A stretch of 64,000 nucleotides of DNA from an uncultured Bacteroidales bacterium (GTDB lineage Bacteria > Bacteroidota > Bacteroidia > Bacteroidales > ML635J-15): contig CAJOIT010000011.1 of NCBI GenBank assembly GCA_905234755.1, forward strand, positions 110,692 to 174,691. The letters are read 5' to 3'. A program made the position numbers and the translations under genes. The notes under the pieces are model-generated. The model made no database searches and was not told the DNA's origin. It was given only the letters and a program-made list of their open reading frames with translations. Positions 29,445-36,772 of this stretch are shown one piece after another (the stretch's first letter is position 1; every line of letters starts with the position of its first letter).

Positions 29445-29702
29445 CTATGCCTTTTCAATCCATTCCTCTATTTCTGCAATTTGCCGTGTAAGTTCCTCAA
29501 TTTTATCCTCTATTACATCTGGCGCCCACTTGGTGGTGCAAAAACCATTGCCTCGCGAAATGTACATTTCATCGTCAAGGTCGCAACTAATTTCCTGATA
29601 GTTTTCAAGCAGTTGCTTCTTCTTTGCCAGCAAATCTTTCAGGTCGTCGAGGTCGGCTTCGATTGGAAGCGTTTCGTTGTATAAGTGATAGAATTTTTTC
29701 AT
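29445..29702 (-). CDS. Small acidic coiled-coil protein, unknown
   Basis: 85 residues, MKKFYHLYNETLPIEADLDD..., two predicted amphipathic helices (residues ~16-42 and ~62-85, rich in L, E, K) around a hinge with RGNGFCTTKWAPD. No signal peptide or membrane segment. I do not recognise a family. It starts 7 nt after the T-run of a G5/C5 hairpin and ends just before the rimP promoter, so it sits alone between deoC and rimP. No promoter was found in the 35 bp upstream, so it probably depends on read-through from deoC. A real gene is likely from the good ATG, normal codon use and its fit between neighbours. Confidence 0.65.
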   Translation of the reverse strand: MKKFYHLYNETLPIEADLDDLKDLLAKKKQLLENYQEISCDLDDEMYISRGNGFCTTKWAPDVIEDKIEELTRQIAEIEEWIEKA

Positions 29703-29705
29703 TTG

Positions 29706-29727
29706 AAAACGGGGGATTTCTCCCCCG
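29706..29727 (-). terminator. Terminator downstream of deoC
   Basis: Minus strand CGGGGGA-GAAA-TCCCCCG followed by TTTTC: a 7-bp GC-rich stem with a GAAA tetraloop, starting 10 nt after the deoC stop and ending only 7 nt before the ATG of the 85-aa gene. The stem resembles the one in front of rimP. Confidence 0.75.
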
Positions 29728-29737
29728 AAATTATTGA

Positions 29738-30616
29738 TTAGAAGTACTTTATTTCTTTTTTCTTGCCATCAAACTTGCTTATGTCGGTAAGCAATGCATT
29801 TGCAAGACGCGATGCACCGAGACGGAAGAAATCGTTGCTGAGCCATTCTTCGCCAAGAACATCCTTAACGATGGTGTAGTAGAGCAATGCATCTTCGGTA
29901 GTGGAGATTCCACCTGCAGGTTTCAAACCAACCATTTCGCCAGTCTGCTTGTAGTAGTCGCGTATTGCACAGCACATTACATAAACGGCTTCGGGAGTTG
30001 CCGATACTGCGGTTTTTCCTGTCGAGGTCTTTATGAAGTCGGCTCCCGATTCCATTGCTATGATGCTGGCAATGTATATGTTGTCGGGAGTCTTGAGTTC
30101 GCCTGTCTCAAGGATTACCTTCAGGAAGGCATCGCCTATGGCATGACGGATGGTGAGAATTTCGTCTGAAACAGTCTGGTAGTCTTCCTCGAGGAACTTG
30201 CCAACCGAAATTACAATGTCGATTTCGTCGGCACCTTTTTCTACTGCCAATTCGCATTCTACGGTTTTCACCGAGAGGAAGGACTGAGATGCCGGGAAGC
30301 AAGCGCCAACTGCGGCAATGTCAACGTCTTCGAGTTCAAGGCAGTCAAGAACTGTCGGAATCATAGCAGGATAAACGCAGATTGCAGCCACATTCTTGTA
30401 TTTCGGGAAGTGCTTTTTGAACTTGTTTACCTTTTCGGTCATTTCTGCAATCTTTGATTCGGTATCGCTTACATTTAAGCTTGTAAGGTCAACGCAGTTA
30501 AGAAGTTGCATCAAAACTTCCTTGTTATTGTTTTCCTGCATCTGCTTTTTGTACTGCTTTACCTTTTTTTCGATTTCCTTTTCCGATGGTGCACCGGGAT
30601 AATTTCTGTCTTTCAT
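29738..30616 (-). CDS. deoC: Deoxyribose-phosphate aldolase
   Basis: Cleaves 2-deoxyribose 5-phosphate to glyceraldehyde 3-phosphate and acetaldehyde in deoxynucleoside catabolism. 292 residues; class I aldolase TIM barrel with DIDIVISVGKFLEEDY, the family's FLKVILETGEL strand and the Schiff-base Lys in ADFIKTSTGKTAVSAT (near residue 205), plus VGLKPAGGIST. I place the start at the ATG at 30616, which follows the upstream stop by 1 nt; the frame extends further only to a TTG inside that gene. Co-transcribed with the MazG-like gene, so both act on nucleotide turnover. Confidence 0.94.
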   Translation of the reverse strand: MKDRNYPGAPSEKEIEKKVKQYKKQMQENNNKEVLMQLLNCVDLTSLNVSDTESKIAEMTEKVNKFKKHFPKYKNVAAICVYPAMIPTVLDCLELEDVDIAAVGACFPASQSFLSVKTVECELAVEKGADEIDIVISVGKFLEEDYQTVSDEILTIRHAIGDAFLKVILETGELKTPDNIYIASIIAMESGADFIKTSTGKTAVSATPEAVYVMCCAIRDYYKQTGEMVGLKPAGGISTTEDALLYYTIVKDVLGEEWLSNDFFRLGASRLANALLTDISKFDGKKKEIKYF

Positions 30617-30617
30617 A

Positions 30618-30941
30618 CTATTTAAGTTTTTGATTATCAATATGTCTTGTTTTATCTCTATTTGTTTTCTTCTCAAAATTTGCTTTCATCGCTGCTTCGA
30701 GGTCTATTCCCGTCTGATTGGCAATGCAAGTCAGCACCCATAGCACATCGGCAATTTCGTCCTCAAGGTTTAGGTTGTCTGTTGGTTTTGCCGACTGTTC
30801 GCCATATTTGCGGGCTATTACGCGAGCCATTTCGCCGACTTCTTCTGTCAGCACTATCATGTTGGTTTTCACATCGAAATAGCGCACTCCGTAGGTGCGA
30901 ATCCAAGTGTCAACCGATTGCTGTAATTCTTGTAAAGTCAT
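30618..30941 (-). CDS. MazG-like nucleotide pyrophosphohydrolase
   Basis: 107 residues from the ATG at 30941 (MTLQELQQSVDTW). The all-alpha NTP-PPase signature is present: EEVGEMARVIARKYGE (EExxE) and EDEIADVLWVLTCIAN (ExxD), the four acidic Mg-binding positions. Such single-domain MazG-like enzymes hydrolyse nucleoside triphosphates, often dCTP or damaged NTPs; the substrate here is unknown. The frame remains open further upstream but that part only translates the AT-rich tandem array at 30942-31003, so it is excluded. Couples tightly to deoC (1-nt gap). Confidence 0.88.
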   Translation of the reverse strand: MTLQELQQSVDTWIRTYGVRYFDVKTNMIVLTEEVGEMARVIARKYGEQSAKPTDNLNLEDEIADVLWVLTCIANQTGIDLEAAMKANFEKKTNRDKTRHIDNQKLK

Positions 30942-31003
30942 AATTGATAATTGATAATTGATAATGGATAATTGATAATGGATAATTAATAATGGATAAT
31001 GGG
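30942..31003. repeat. Tandem array of attatcaatt/attatccatt units
   Basis: Imperfect 10- to 14-bp units (minus strand: CCATTATCAATTAT repeated) run directly up to the ATG of the MazG-like gene. The array replaces the expected ribosome-binding and promoter region. Similar arrays are widespread between genes in Bacteroidota. Confidence 0.75.
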
Positions 31004-31102
31004 CAATGATGGGCAAAAAGGCGAACAGGCTGAAAGGCTAAAAGCCCCAAAAACTTCAAGCCTTTGAGCTTTTGGATTTAAACTATTATAAACAATCGTC
31101 AG

Positions 31103-31129
31103 CAGATGCTGAAACAAGTTCAGCATGAC
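31103..31129. repeat. 27-bp hairpin repeat, copy 1
   Basis: Contains ATGCTGAA, ACAAG loop, TTCAGCAT (8-bp stem). The whole 27 bp recurs exactly at 46961-46987. It lies in the 139-bp gap between the TrmH-type gene and the tandem array; nothing else is seen there. Confidence 0.75.
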
Positions 31130-31155
31130 GATGCCATAGAAACCTAGAAACCTAT

Positions 31156-31923
31156 TCATCCCATTCTCCCCCTTCTAAATTCGTTGCATACTATTGCCGC
31201 CGCCATCGAGATGTTGAGCGACTCCACATGATTGTCGTGGAAAGGCGGAATGAAAAGTTTGCGTGTGATTTCGGCTTCCACCTCGCGAGAAATACCGTTC
31301 CCCTCATTGCCCATGACTATAAGTCCGTTTTTAGGCAAAGTTTGAGCATAAATATTATCGCCATCAAGAAAAGTGCCGAAGCAATCCAAGCCAGTGATTT
31401 TGCGATAGTTGCTCAAAAACAACGGCAAGTCTTCGTAGAAAATGTTCACTCTTGTAAAAGCACCCATTGTCGCCTGTACGACCTTAGGATTGTAGAGGTC
31501 GGTGCTACCTTTTGAGCATACTATATTCTGTATTCCAAACCAGTCGCAGATGCGGATTATAGTGCCAAAATTTCCGGGGTCCTGCACGGTGTCGATTGCC
31601 ATAGTGAGCGAATCGGACAAGTCTTCGATATGCAGTTGCCTCTGTGGAATTTCCACTGCCGCCAGAATTGACGATGCTGTATTGAAATTCGACAACTTTT
31701 CCATTGTCCTTTGGTCGGTTTCGAACTTGAGGTCGCTGTCGAGGTTAATTCTTTCGAGACTTTCTGGCAAACCGACGAGCATCTTTATTCTCATTCCTGC
31801 CTTTATCACCTCCTCAATAATCTTGAATCCCTCGACCAAGAACATTCCGTGCTCCTCGCGGTACTTCTTGATTGACAACGAGTTTAATATGCTGACTTTT
31901 GCCTTCGATAACTGCTGATTCAT
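31156..31923 (-). CDS. TrmH/SpoU-family RNA 2'-O-methyltransferase
   Basis: SAM-dependent SPOUT methylase acting on rRNA or tRNA ribose. 255 residues: N-terminal substrate-binding domain (SpoU_sub_bind; 1-~95) then the knotted catalytic domain with motif 1 DTVQDPGNFGTIIRICDWFG (~112-131), motif 2 GLIVMGNEGNGIS (~201-213) and motif 3 IPPFHDNHVESLNISMAAAI (~226-245). The exact nucleotide target cannot be told from sequence. ATG at 31923; gene stands apart from downstream MazG-like gene by 214 bp containing repeats. Confidence 0.92.
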   Translation of the reverse strand: MNQQLSKAKVSILNSLSIKKYREEHGMFLVEGFKIIEEVIKAGMRIKMLVGLPESLERINLDSDLKFETDQRTMEKLSNFNTASSILAAVEIPQRQLHIEDLSDSLTMAIDTVQDPGNFGTIIRICDWFGIQNIVCSKGSTDLYNPKVVQATMGAFTRVNIFYEDLPLFLSNYRKITGLDCFGTFLDGDNIYAQTLPKNGLIVMGNEGNGISREVEAEITRKLFIPPFHDNHVESLNISMAAAIVCNEFRRGRMG

Positions 31924-32052
31924 TGTGTTGAAATTAGCATGTCAAAAATTTCGTTACAAAAATAACAAACGATTCCTTATAATGACAATAGAAAGTGGAT
32001 TTTAGTTGCAATAGATATAAACGAATGTAATTCGATGACCTGGAAATTTGCT

Positions 32053-32060
32053 TATTTTTG
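32053..32060 (+). promoter_or_regulatory. Promoter -7 element of the UXS-like gene
   Basis: TATTTTTG is a perfect -7 match; the -33 (TTCG at 32031-32034, 18-bp spacer) is one base off. Its position shows that the TTG at 32058 is promoter, not start codon. Confidence 0.5.
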
Positions 32061-32081
32061 CAATCTGAAAAATCATACGGC

Positions 32082-33020
32082 ATGAAGAAGATATTAGTAA
32101 CAGGAGGAGCTGGATTCATAGGTTCGCACTTGTGCGAACGCCTGCTCAACGAAGGCAACGAAGTCATCTGCCTCGACAACTTTTCCTCCGGCTCTAAAGA
32201 CAATATCATGCATCTTCACGACAATCCTTATTTCGAGCTGGTTCGTCACGATATTACAATGCCTTTCTTCATCGAAGTGGACGAGATTTACAACCTTGCT
32301 TGCCCTGCTTCTCCCATACAATATCAGAAGGCGCCGATAAAGACCATAAAAACCTCTATAATGGGGGCGATAAATATGCTTGACCTTGCTCAACGCATAG
32401 GAGCAAAGATTTTGCAGGCATCCACAAGCGAAGTATACGGCGACCCCGACATACATCCGCAACCCGAAACATACTGGGGACGGGTGAATCCAATTGGCTC
32501 CCGATCATGCTACGATGAAGGGAAACGATGCGCAGAATCGCTATTTGTCAATTACCACAAGCAAAACAATGTAAGGATTAAGATTGTGCGCATATTCAAC
32601 ACATACGGACCAAATATGCTCCCCGACGATGGTCGCGTGGTCTCAAATTTCATAGTACAGGCTCTGCAGGACAAGCCAATCACCATTTATGGCAATGGCA
32701 ATCAGACGCGTAGTTTCCAATATGTAGATGATCTTGTCGATGGCCTGATTAGAATGATGGGCACTTCGGATAATGTTATTGGTCCCGTAAATATTGGTAA
32801 TCCTAGTGAATTTACAATTCTCGAACTTGCACAAAAAGTAATAGAACTAACAAACTCAAAGAGCCACATAGAATTCCGCGAACTTCCAGAAGATGACCCC
32901 ATGCAACGCAAACCAGACATAACAAAGGCCACGGAACTGTTAAACGGATGGCAACCCAAAATCAATCTCGAAAAAGGCTTGAAAAATACAATCGAATATT
33001 TCAAGAAAATTGTACAATAA
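32082..33020 (+). CDS. UDP-glucuronate decarboxylase-like NAD-dependent sugar epimerase/dehydratase
   Basis: 312-residue short-chain dehydrogenase of the extended class. Rossmann motif [15 protein letters not shown] at residues ~6-20, catalytic [10 protein letters not shown] (Ser/Thr) near 115-124 and YDEGK with Tyr144/Lys148. The sequence [20 protein letters not shown] and FNTYGPNM are typical of UDP-xylose synthase (UXS), which oxidises and decarboxylates UDP-glucuronate to UDP-xylose for surface glycans. Other epimerases cannot be fully excluded. The ATG at 32082 is chosen because the longer TTG start lies in the -7 promoter box. No glycan gene cluster is next to it. Confidence 0.85.
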   Translation: MKKILVTGGAGFIGSHLCERLLNEGNEVICLDNFSSGSKDNIMHLHDNPYFELVRHDITMPFFIEVDEIYNLACPASPIQYQKAPIKTIKTSIMGAINMLDLAQRIGAKILQASTSEVYGDPDIHPQPETYWGRVNPIGSRSCYDEGKRCAESLFVNYHKQNNVRIKIVRIFNTYGPNMLPDDGRVVSNFIVQALQDKPITIYGNGNQTRSFQYVDDLVDGLIRMMGTSDNVIGPVNIGNPSEFTILELAQKVIELTNSKSHIEFRELPEDDPMQRKPDITKATELLNGWQPKINLEKGLKNTIEYFKKIVQ

Positions 33021-33027
33021 CAAAAAA

Positions 33028-33050
33028 GCGGCCTTCGAAGCCGCCTTTTT
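33028..33050. terminator. Bidirectional terminator between UXS-like and mpl
   Basis: GCGGC (33028-33032) and GCCGC (33040-33044) with inner TTCGAA, flanked by AAAAAA on the left and CCTTTTT on the right. It serves both convergent genes, UXS-like (stop 33020) and mpl (stop 33067). Confidence 0.8.
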
Positions 33051-33066
33051 ATCAAGATTACTACAA

Positions 33067-34419
33067 TTACCTTATTATTTCATCGGCAAGTTTTTTAAAG
33101 TCAACACCATTGAAATTTCCACTACTCATCATCAAGTAGTTGGTGCCGTGACAATCGGTTCCATGAAGGTATTCCTGCAACTTAACAGTATCGGTAAAAA
33201 CCATGACCTTGCCGCCAAAGCTTTCCTTTACATATTCCTCTGGAATATCTGGCAACTGCTTATGCTTCAGCACTTCGCGATTGTAATACACAATTGCTGT
33301 ATCTGCCTTGTCCATAGCGCCATTATACTGCGGAATGAAATTCATTTGCAGGCTACTAAAAGTGTGTAGCTCTATGCAAGCAATAAGTTTGCGTTTTGGA
33401 TATTTCTGCTTCAAGGCATTAACTGTAGCCTTTAATTTGCTAGGCGCATGCGCAAAATCGATGTAGAACGCCGAATCATCTGTTTCCTTAACCAACTGCA
33501 ACCTCTTTGCAGCTCCTTCAAAGGTTTCCATTGCCGACCAGAATATATCATCCTTTACGCCTAGTTTTTGACAAACCTTATATGCTGCGTTGATATTCTG
33601 GAAGTTGTGGTCACCGAACACATTGAGCACATATTTCTTGTCACCACGCACTACACAATATTTTCCATCCTCCTCAACCACATCAATCTTGCCGTATGAT
33701 TCCGACTTAATATCATGGTTTACGCGACTGATTTTTTTCAGGTTTTCGTCTCCTTCGTACCAGAACAAATTTCCTCCATACTGGATTGACTTTACAAATA
33801 TTTCAAACTGTTCCACATACTTCGGAAAAGTTGGAAAAACATTTATATGATCCCATGCAATACCTGTAAGCACTGCAATATGAGGCTTATACCAGTGAAA
33901 TTTAGGCGTTAGGTCGATAGGTGACGACAAGTATTCATCGCCCTCGAAAATTGCAACACGGTTCTTGTCCTCAAGGTTTACCATAGTATCGAAGCCCTTG
34001 ATGTTTGCGCCCACCATATAGTCGAAACCAAGATTGGCGTTTTTAAGTACATGCATAATCATCGAGGTTATGGTAGTCTTGCCATGGCTTCCACCCACTA
34101 CGACACGCATTTTTGACTTTGTCTGCTCGTAAAGATATTCAGGATAGGAACAAATTTTCAGGCCTAGTTCCTGTGCGCGTACTAGCTCCGGATTGTCCTT
34201 GCGGGCGTGCATTCCCAATATCACAATGTCAATGTCTGTGGTTATGTTTTCTGGATGCCAACCAAAGTCTTTGGGCAGAAGTCCGCATGCCTCAAGGCGC
34301 GAACGCGACGGCTCGAAAATTTCATCATCTGAACCTGTTACATTATAACCCTTTTTGCATAGTGCTATCGCCAAGTTGTGCATTGCAGCACCGCCAATTG
34401 CTATGAAATGTATTCTCAT
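33067..34419 (-). CDS. mpl: UDP-MurNAc:L-Ala-gamma-D-Glu-meso-DAP ligase (Mpl) / MurC-like ligase
   Basis: Recycles cell-wall tripeptide onto UDP-MurNAc with ATP. 450 residues: N-terminal Rossmann domain (MRIHFIAIGGAAMHNLAIAL), P-loop VVVGGSHGKTTITSMI near 105-120, central ligase motif VAIFEGDEYLSSPID, the metal/ATP site TGIAWDHINVFPTFPKYVE (~205-222) and C-terminal domain with FAHAPSKLKA. The GGAAMHNLA and GDEYLSSPID variants point to Mpl instead of MurC. No division-cell wall neighbours are present; convergent with UXS-like and downstream of HIT with an intervening terminator. Confidence 0.88.
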   Translation of the reverse strand: MRIHFIAIGGAAMHNLAIALCKKGYNVTGSDDEIFEPSRSRLEACGLLPKDFGWHPENITTDIDIVILGMHARKDNPELVRAQELGLKICSYPEYLYEQTKSKMRVVVGGSHGKTTITSMIMHVLKNANLGFDYMVGANIKGFDTMVNLEDKNRVAIFEGDEYLSSPIDLTPKFHWYKPHIAVLTGIAWDHINVFPTFPKYVEQFEIFVKSIQYGGNLFWYEGDENLKKISRVNHDIKSESYGKIDVVEEDGKYCVVRGDKKYVLNVFGDHNFQNINAAYKVCQKLGVKDDIFWSAMETFEGAAKRLQLVKETDDSAFYIDFAHAPSKLKATVNALKQKYPKRKLIACIELHTFSSLQMNFIPQYNGAMDKADTAIVYYNREVLKHKQLPDIPEEYVKESFGGKVMVFTDTVKLQEYLHGTDCHGTNYLMMSSGNFNGVDFKKLADEIIR

Positions 34420-34520
34420 CTTACAAAATTTTTATTATACTGCGAGTATAGCAATTTTAATGACGGAGGCGACATAGGTTTTCGCCAGTTTATTAAACTT
34501 GGAATGTGAATTATTATTAA

Positions 34521-34549
34521 AAACAAAAAAGGCGGAATAAATCCCGCCT
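34521..34549 (-). terminator. Terminator of the greA-HIT unit
   Basis: Minus strand AGGCGG, loop GATTTATT, CCGCCT followed by TTTTTG, about 22 bp past the HIT stop codon. Confidence 0.8.
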
Positions 34550-34571
34550 CAAACTTTTATATCTTCCTGAT

Positions 34572-34964
34572 TTACATATTTTTCCTAATGTCTTCTACAA
34601 GTTTCTTGTACTCCTCGTCGGTAAGTTTTACGCGTGAGTTCGACAATAGCATATCGCCTTCCTTGCTGATTGGAATAAGATGTATGTGTGTATGCGGAAC
34701 TTCCAAGCCAAGCACCATCAAACCGATGCGTTCGCATTCTATTGTCTTTTCCAATGCAGCTGCCACTTTCTTAGCAAAAAGAAGAATTTCCGACAATACT
34801 TCATCCGAATTGCGGAAGATATAATCATTCTCTTCCTTCGGCACCACAAGCGTATGACCTTTCTTCAATGGGTTAATGTCCAAAAATGCTATGAACTTAT
34901 CGTTCTCTGCCACCTTGTAGCATGGAATTTCACCGTTGATAATCTTAGTAAACAATGTTGCCAT
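34572..34964 (-). CDS. HIT-family (Hint-like) nucleotide hydrolase
   Basis: 130 residues with the C-terminal histidine triad HTHIHLIP (near residue 89-96), an N-terminal FTKIINGEIPCYKV and FLDINPLKKGHTLVVPK typical of HIT/PKCI proteins. These hydrolyse AMP-lysine or similar nucleotidyl conjugates. The canonical active-site His triad is complete. Start: the ATG at 34964; the frame extends two codons more to a TTG at 34970, which overlaps the AATTGG spacer after greA. It follows greA by 6 bp and is co-transcribed. Confidence 0.92.
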   Translation of the reverse strand: MATLFTKIINGEIPCYKVAENDKFIAFLDINPLKKGHTLVVPKEENDYIFRNSDEVLSEILLFAKKVAAALEKTIECERIGLMVLGLEVPHTHIHLIPISKEGDMLLSNSRVKLTDEEYKKLVEDIRKNM

Positions 34965-34970
34965 GACCAA

Positions 34971-35444
34971 TTATATTGAAATGTTAACAATCTCGAACGA
35001 AACCATACCACTTGGAACCTGAATATCAACAACTTCACCTACCTTTTTACCAAGCAAACCCTTAGCAATAGGAGTAGAAACCGAGATTTTCTTTGCCTTC
35101 AAATCAGCCTCTGATTCCGAAACTATAGTGTACTCCATTTCCTGATTGGTCTTTACATTTCTAAGTTTCACCTTGTTAAGAATCTGAACAGCGTTGGTAT
35201 TTATCTGTGAAGGATCAATAATACGGGCGTTCCTTATGGTTTCCTGCAATTTGCTAATCTTCATTTCGAGGAGTCCCTGTGCTTCCTTTGCTGCATCATA
35301 TTCAGCATTTTCAGACAAGTCACCTTTGTCGCGGGCTTCTGCGATTTGCTTCGAGATATTAGGTCTCTCAACATTCACCATTCTATCCAATTCATCTTTT
35401 AGTTTCTTAAGACCTTCTTCGGTCAAATATGAAATATCAGACAT
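34971..35444 (-). CDS. greA: Transcription elongation factor GreA
   Basis: Stimulates transcript cleavage by backtracked RNA polymerase. 157 residues: N-terminal antiparallel coiled coil (residues 1-75) with tip acidic pair in DLSENAEYDAAKEAQ, and the FKBP-like C-terminal domain ending GEVVDIQVPSGMVSFEIVNI. Length equals the usual 158. First gene of a pair with HIT. Its leader carries a terminator-like hairpin at the predicted transcription start. Confidence 0.97.
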   Translation of the reverse strand: MSDISYLTEEGLKKLKDELDRMVNVERPNISKQIAEARDKGDLSENAEYDAAKEAQGLLEMKISKLQETIRNARIIDPSQINTNAVQILNKVKLRNVKTNQEMEYTIVSESEADLKAKKISVSTPIAKGLLGKKVGEVVDIQVPSGMVSFEIVNISI

Positions 35445-35473
35445 AATTATTTAATTATTAAAGTTATACAAAC

Positions 35474-35505
35474 AAAAAGAAATCCCCTTTTCTCTCAGGG
35501 ATTTC
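35474..35505 (-). terminator. Terminator-like hairpin at the 5' end of the greA leader (possible attenuator)
   Basis: Minus strand GAAATCCC (35505-35498), 11-nt loop, GGGATTTC (35486-35479), then TTTTTG. It begins 5 nt after the -7 box, i.e. at about +1, and lies ~30 nt upstream of the greA ATG. A transcript ending here would be only about 35 nt. Confidence 0.65.
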
Positions 35506-35510
35506 CAATG

Positions 35511-35518
35511 CAAAGGTA
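35511..35518 (-). promoter_or_regulatory. greA promoter -7 element
   Basis: Minus strand TACCTTTG, perfect TAnnTTTG match, 66 bp before the ATG at 35444. No clear TTG at -33 (the sequence there is TTTCC). Confidence 0.55.
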
Positions 35519-35550
35519 ATAATTTTTTTGCTTTGGAAATAAATTTTAAT

Positions 35551-35580
35551 CGGAAAGCCCATTTTAAAATGGGCTTTCCG
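35551..35580. terminator. Perfect 30-bp palindrome downstream of the PorV-family gene
   Basis: CGGAAAGCCCATTTT and its exact reverse complement abut without a spacer; as RNA it makes a ~13-bp stem with a small loop. It ends the PorV-family transcript 26 bp after the stop. On the minus strand it is followed by ATTAAAATTTATTT, only moderately T-rich. Confidence 0.6.
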
Positions 35581-35606
35581 ACTATAAGTATTAACTCAAA
35601 ATGTTT

Positions 35607-36758
35607 TTACATTGTAACACGCAGTCCGAATGTGTGGACACCACCAAGTATGTTCGTAAACCTGTATGAGTAGTCAACACCGAGAACTGGTCTTGTACTT
35701 ACTGAGGTTGAATTCAAACCATACTTTGTACCTTCTTCCTTTTTCTTAAGCGGAGCCTGTACTGTTATACCTGCAGATGGTCCAGAGAAAGCCGTTGTGC
35801 AATCCGACACCGAATACAAGCCCTTCTCATAGGTATAACCTGCACGGATGAACAAATATTCCATAAACGAATATTCAAGACCGATATGGAACTGGTCCTT
35901 TGTGAAGGAGTTGGATGTGAAGTTAAGAGCTATTGCAAGATTATGATTTGAATAAACCGTTTCATCGTCGTCATCAATCTTGGCAGCCAATCTGATATGG
36001 TATGAGAAACCAATTTTTATCAATGACGGAAGCTCGAATTCCTGGCTTCTATTTTCAACGCTCATGCTTGTTCCAGTAGGAGAAACGCCAACGAATGACA
36101 TACCGTCGCCAGAATACTTCATTGTTGTTCCAACATTCTTCATTGTTATACCGAAGTGGATATTGTCACGGTTTCTATTACCTGCCTTGTCCTTACCAAA
36201 TCCTGTTATGTACTGGATACCAGCATCAAGGGCGAATCCGTTAGCACTGAGGTTGTCGATATGCTCGTTTATCACCTTTACCGTGATACCACCATAGATA
36301 CTATTAGAGAATTCGCGTGCATACGAAAGTCCGATAACAGTATAACCAGGCTTAAATGTTCCAAAACCGCCTTCTGGCATACTCTCGGTTGTCCTAATGA
36401 TTTCGCCCCAGTTGAACATATCAACCATAGCACCAAGTACACTATTTTCGCCTACTCTAACTGCCAATGCAGCGGCATTTACCTGTATGCCTGAGCCAAC
36501 AAAGTACTGCGAATTATTGAATCCAGCCTCTAACTTCTTTGTGAATGCCAAACCTGCAACATTCAAGTGCATGCTTTCGTAACCAGTTACACAAGCCACA
36601 TTTGCTTCACCAAAGCCCGAACTTCTTGCCCACGGATTGACCAGCAGTTGCGATGCACCAGCCTGACCAGCCCTTTGCCAGTTTCCAGCAAATAAATCTG
36701 TACTAATTAAACCAAATACCGTAATTAGTAATATTGATACCAAATATATTCTTTTCAT
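35607..36758 (-). CDS. PorV/PorQ-family outer-membrane protein
   Basis: 383 residues with a signal peptide (MKRIYLVSILLITVFGLIST, cleavage about residue 24 after LFA) and an FadL-like beta-barrel pattern of alternating aromatic strands. The N-terminal AGASQLLVNPWARSSGFGEANVACVTGYES resembles the PorV/PorQ hallmark 'P.ARA.GMG.A'. PorV carries T9SS cargo from the translocon to the attachment complex. This copy is last in an operon with a TonB-dependent receptor and a large secreted protein with a sorting-like C-terminus (14-bp gap), so it may be a paralogue dedicated to that cargo. Barrel assignment is inference. Confidence 0.78.
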   Translation of the reverse strand: MKRIYLVSILLITVFGLISTDLFAGNWQRAGQAGASQLLVNPWARSSGFGEANVACVTGYESMHLNVAGLAFTKKLEAGFNNSQYFVGSGIQVNAAALAVRVGENSVLGAMVDMFNWGEIIRTTESMPEGGFGTFKPGYTVIGLSYAREFSNSIYGGITVKVINEHIDNLSANGFALDAGIQYITGFGKDKAGNRNRDNIHFGITMKNVGTTMKYSGDGMSFVGVSPTGTSMSVENRSQEFELPSLIKIGFSYHIRLAAKIDDDDETVYSNHNLAIALNFTSNSFTKDQFHIGLEYSFMEYLFIRAGYTYEKGLYSVSDCTTAFSGPSAGITVQAPLKKKEEGTKYGLNSTSVSTRPVLGVDYSYRFTNILGGVHTFGLRVTM

Positions 36759-36772
36759 ATCGAGCTATTATT

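Noticed and set aside
30619..31016. Longer MazG-like start giving a hydrophobic N-terminus
   Set aside because: The extra 25 residues are only the translated tandem ATTATCAATT array.
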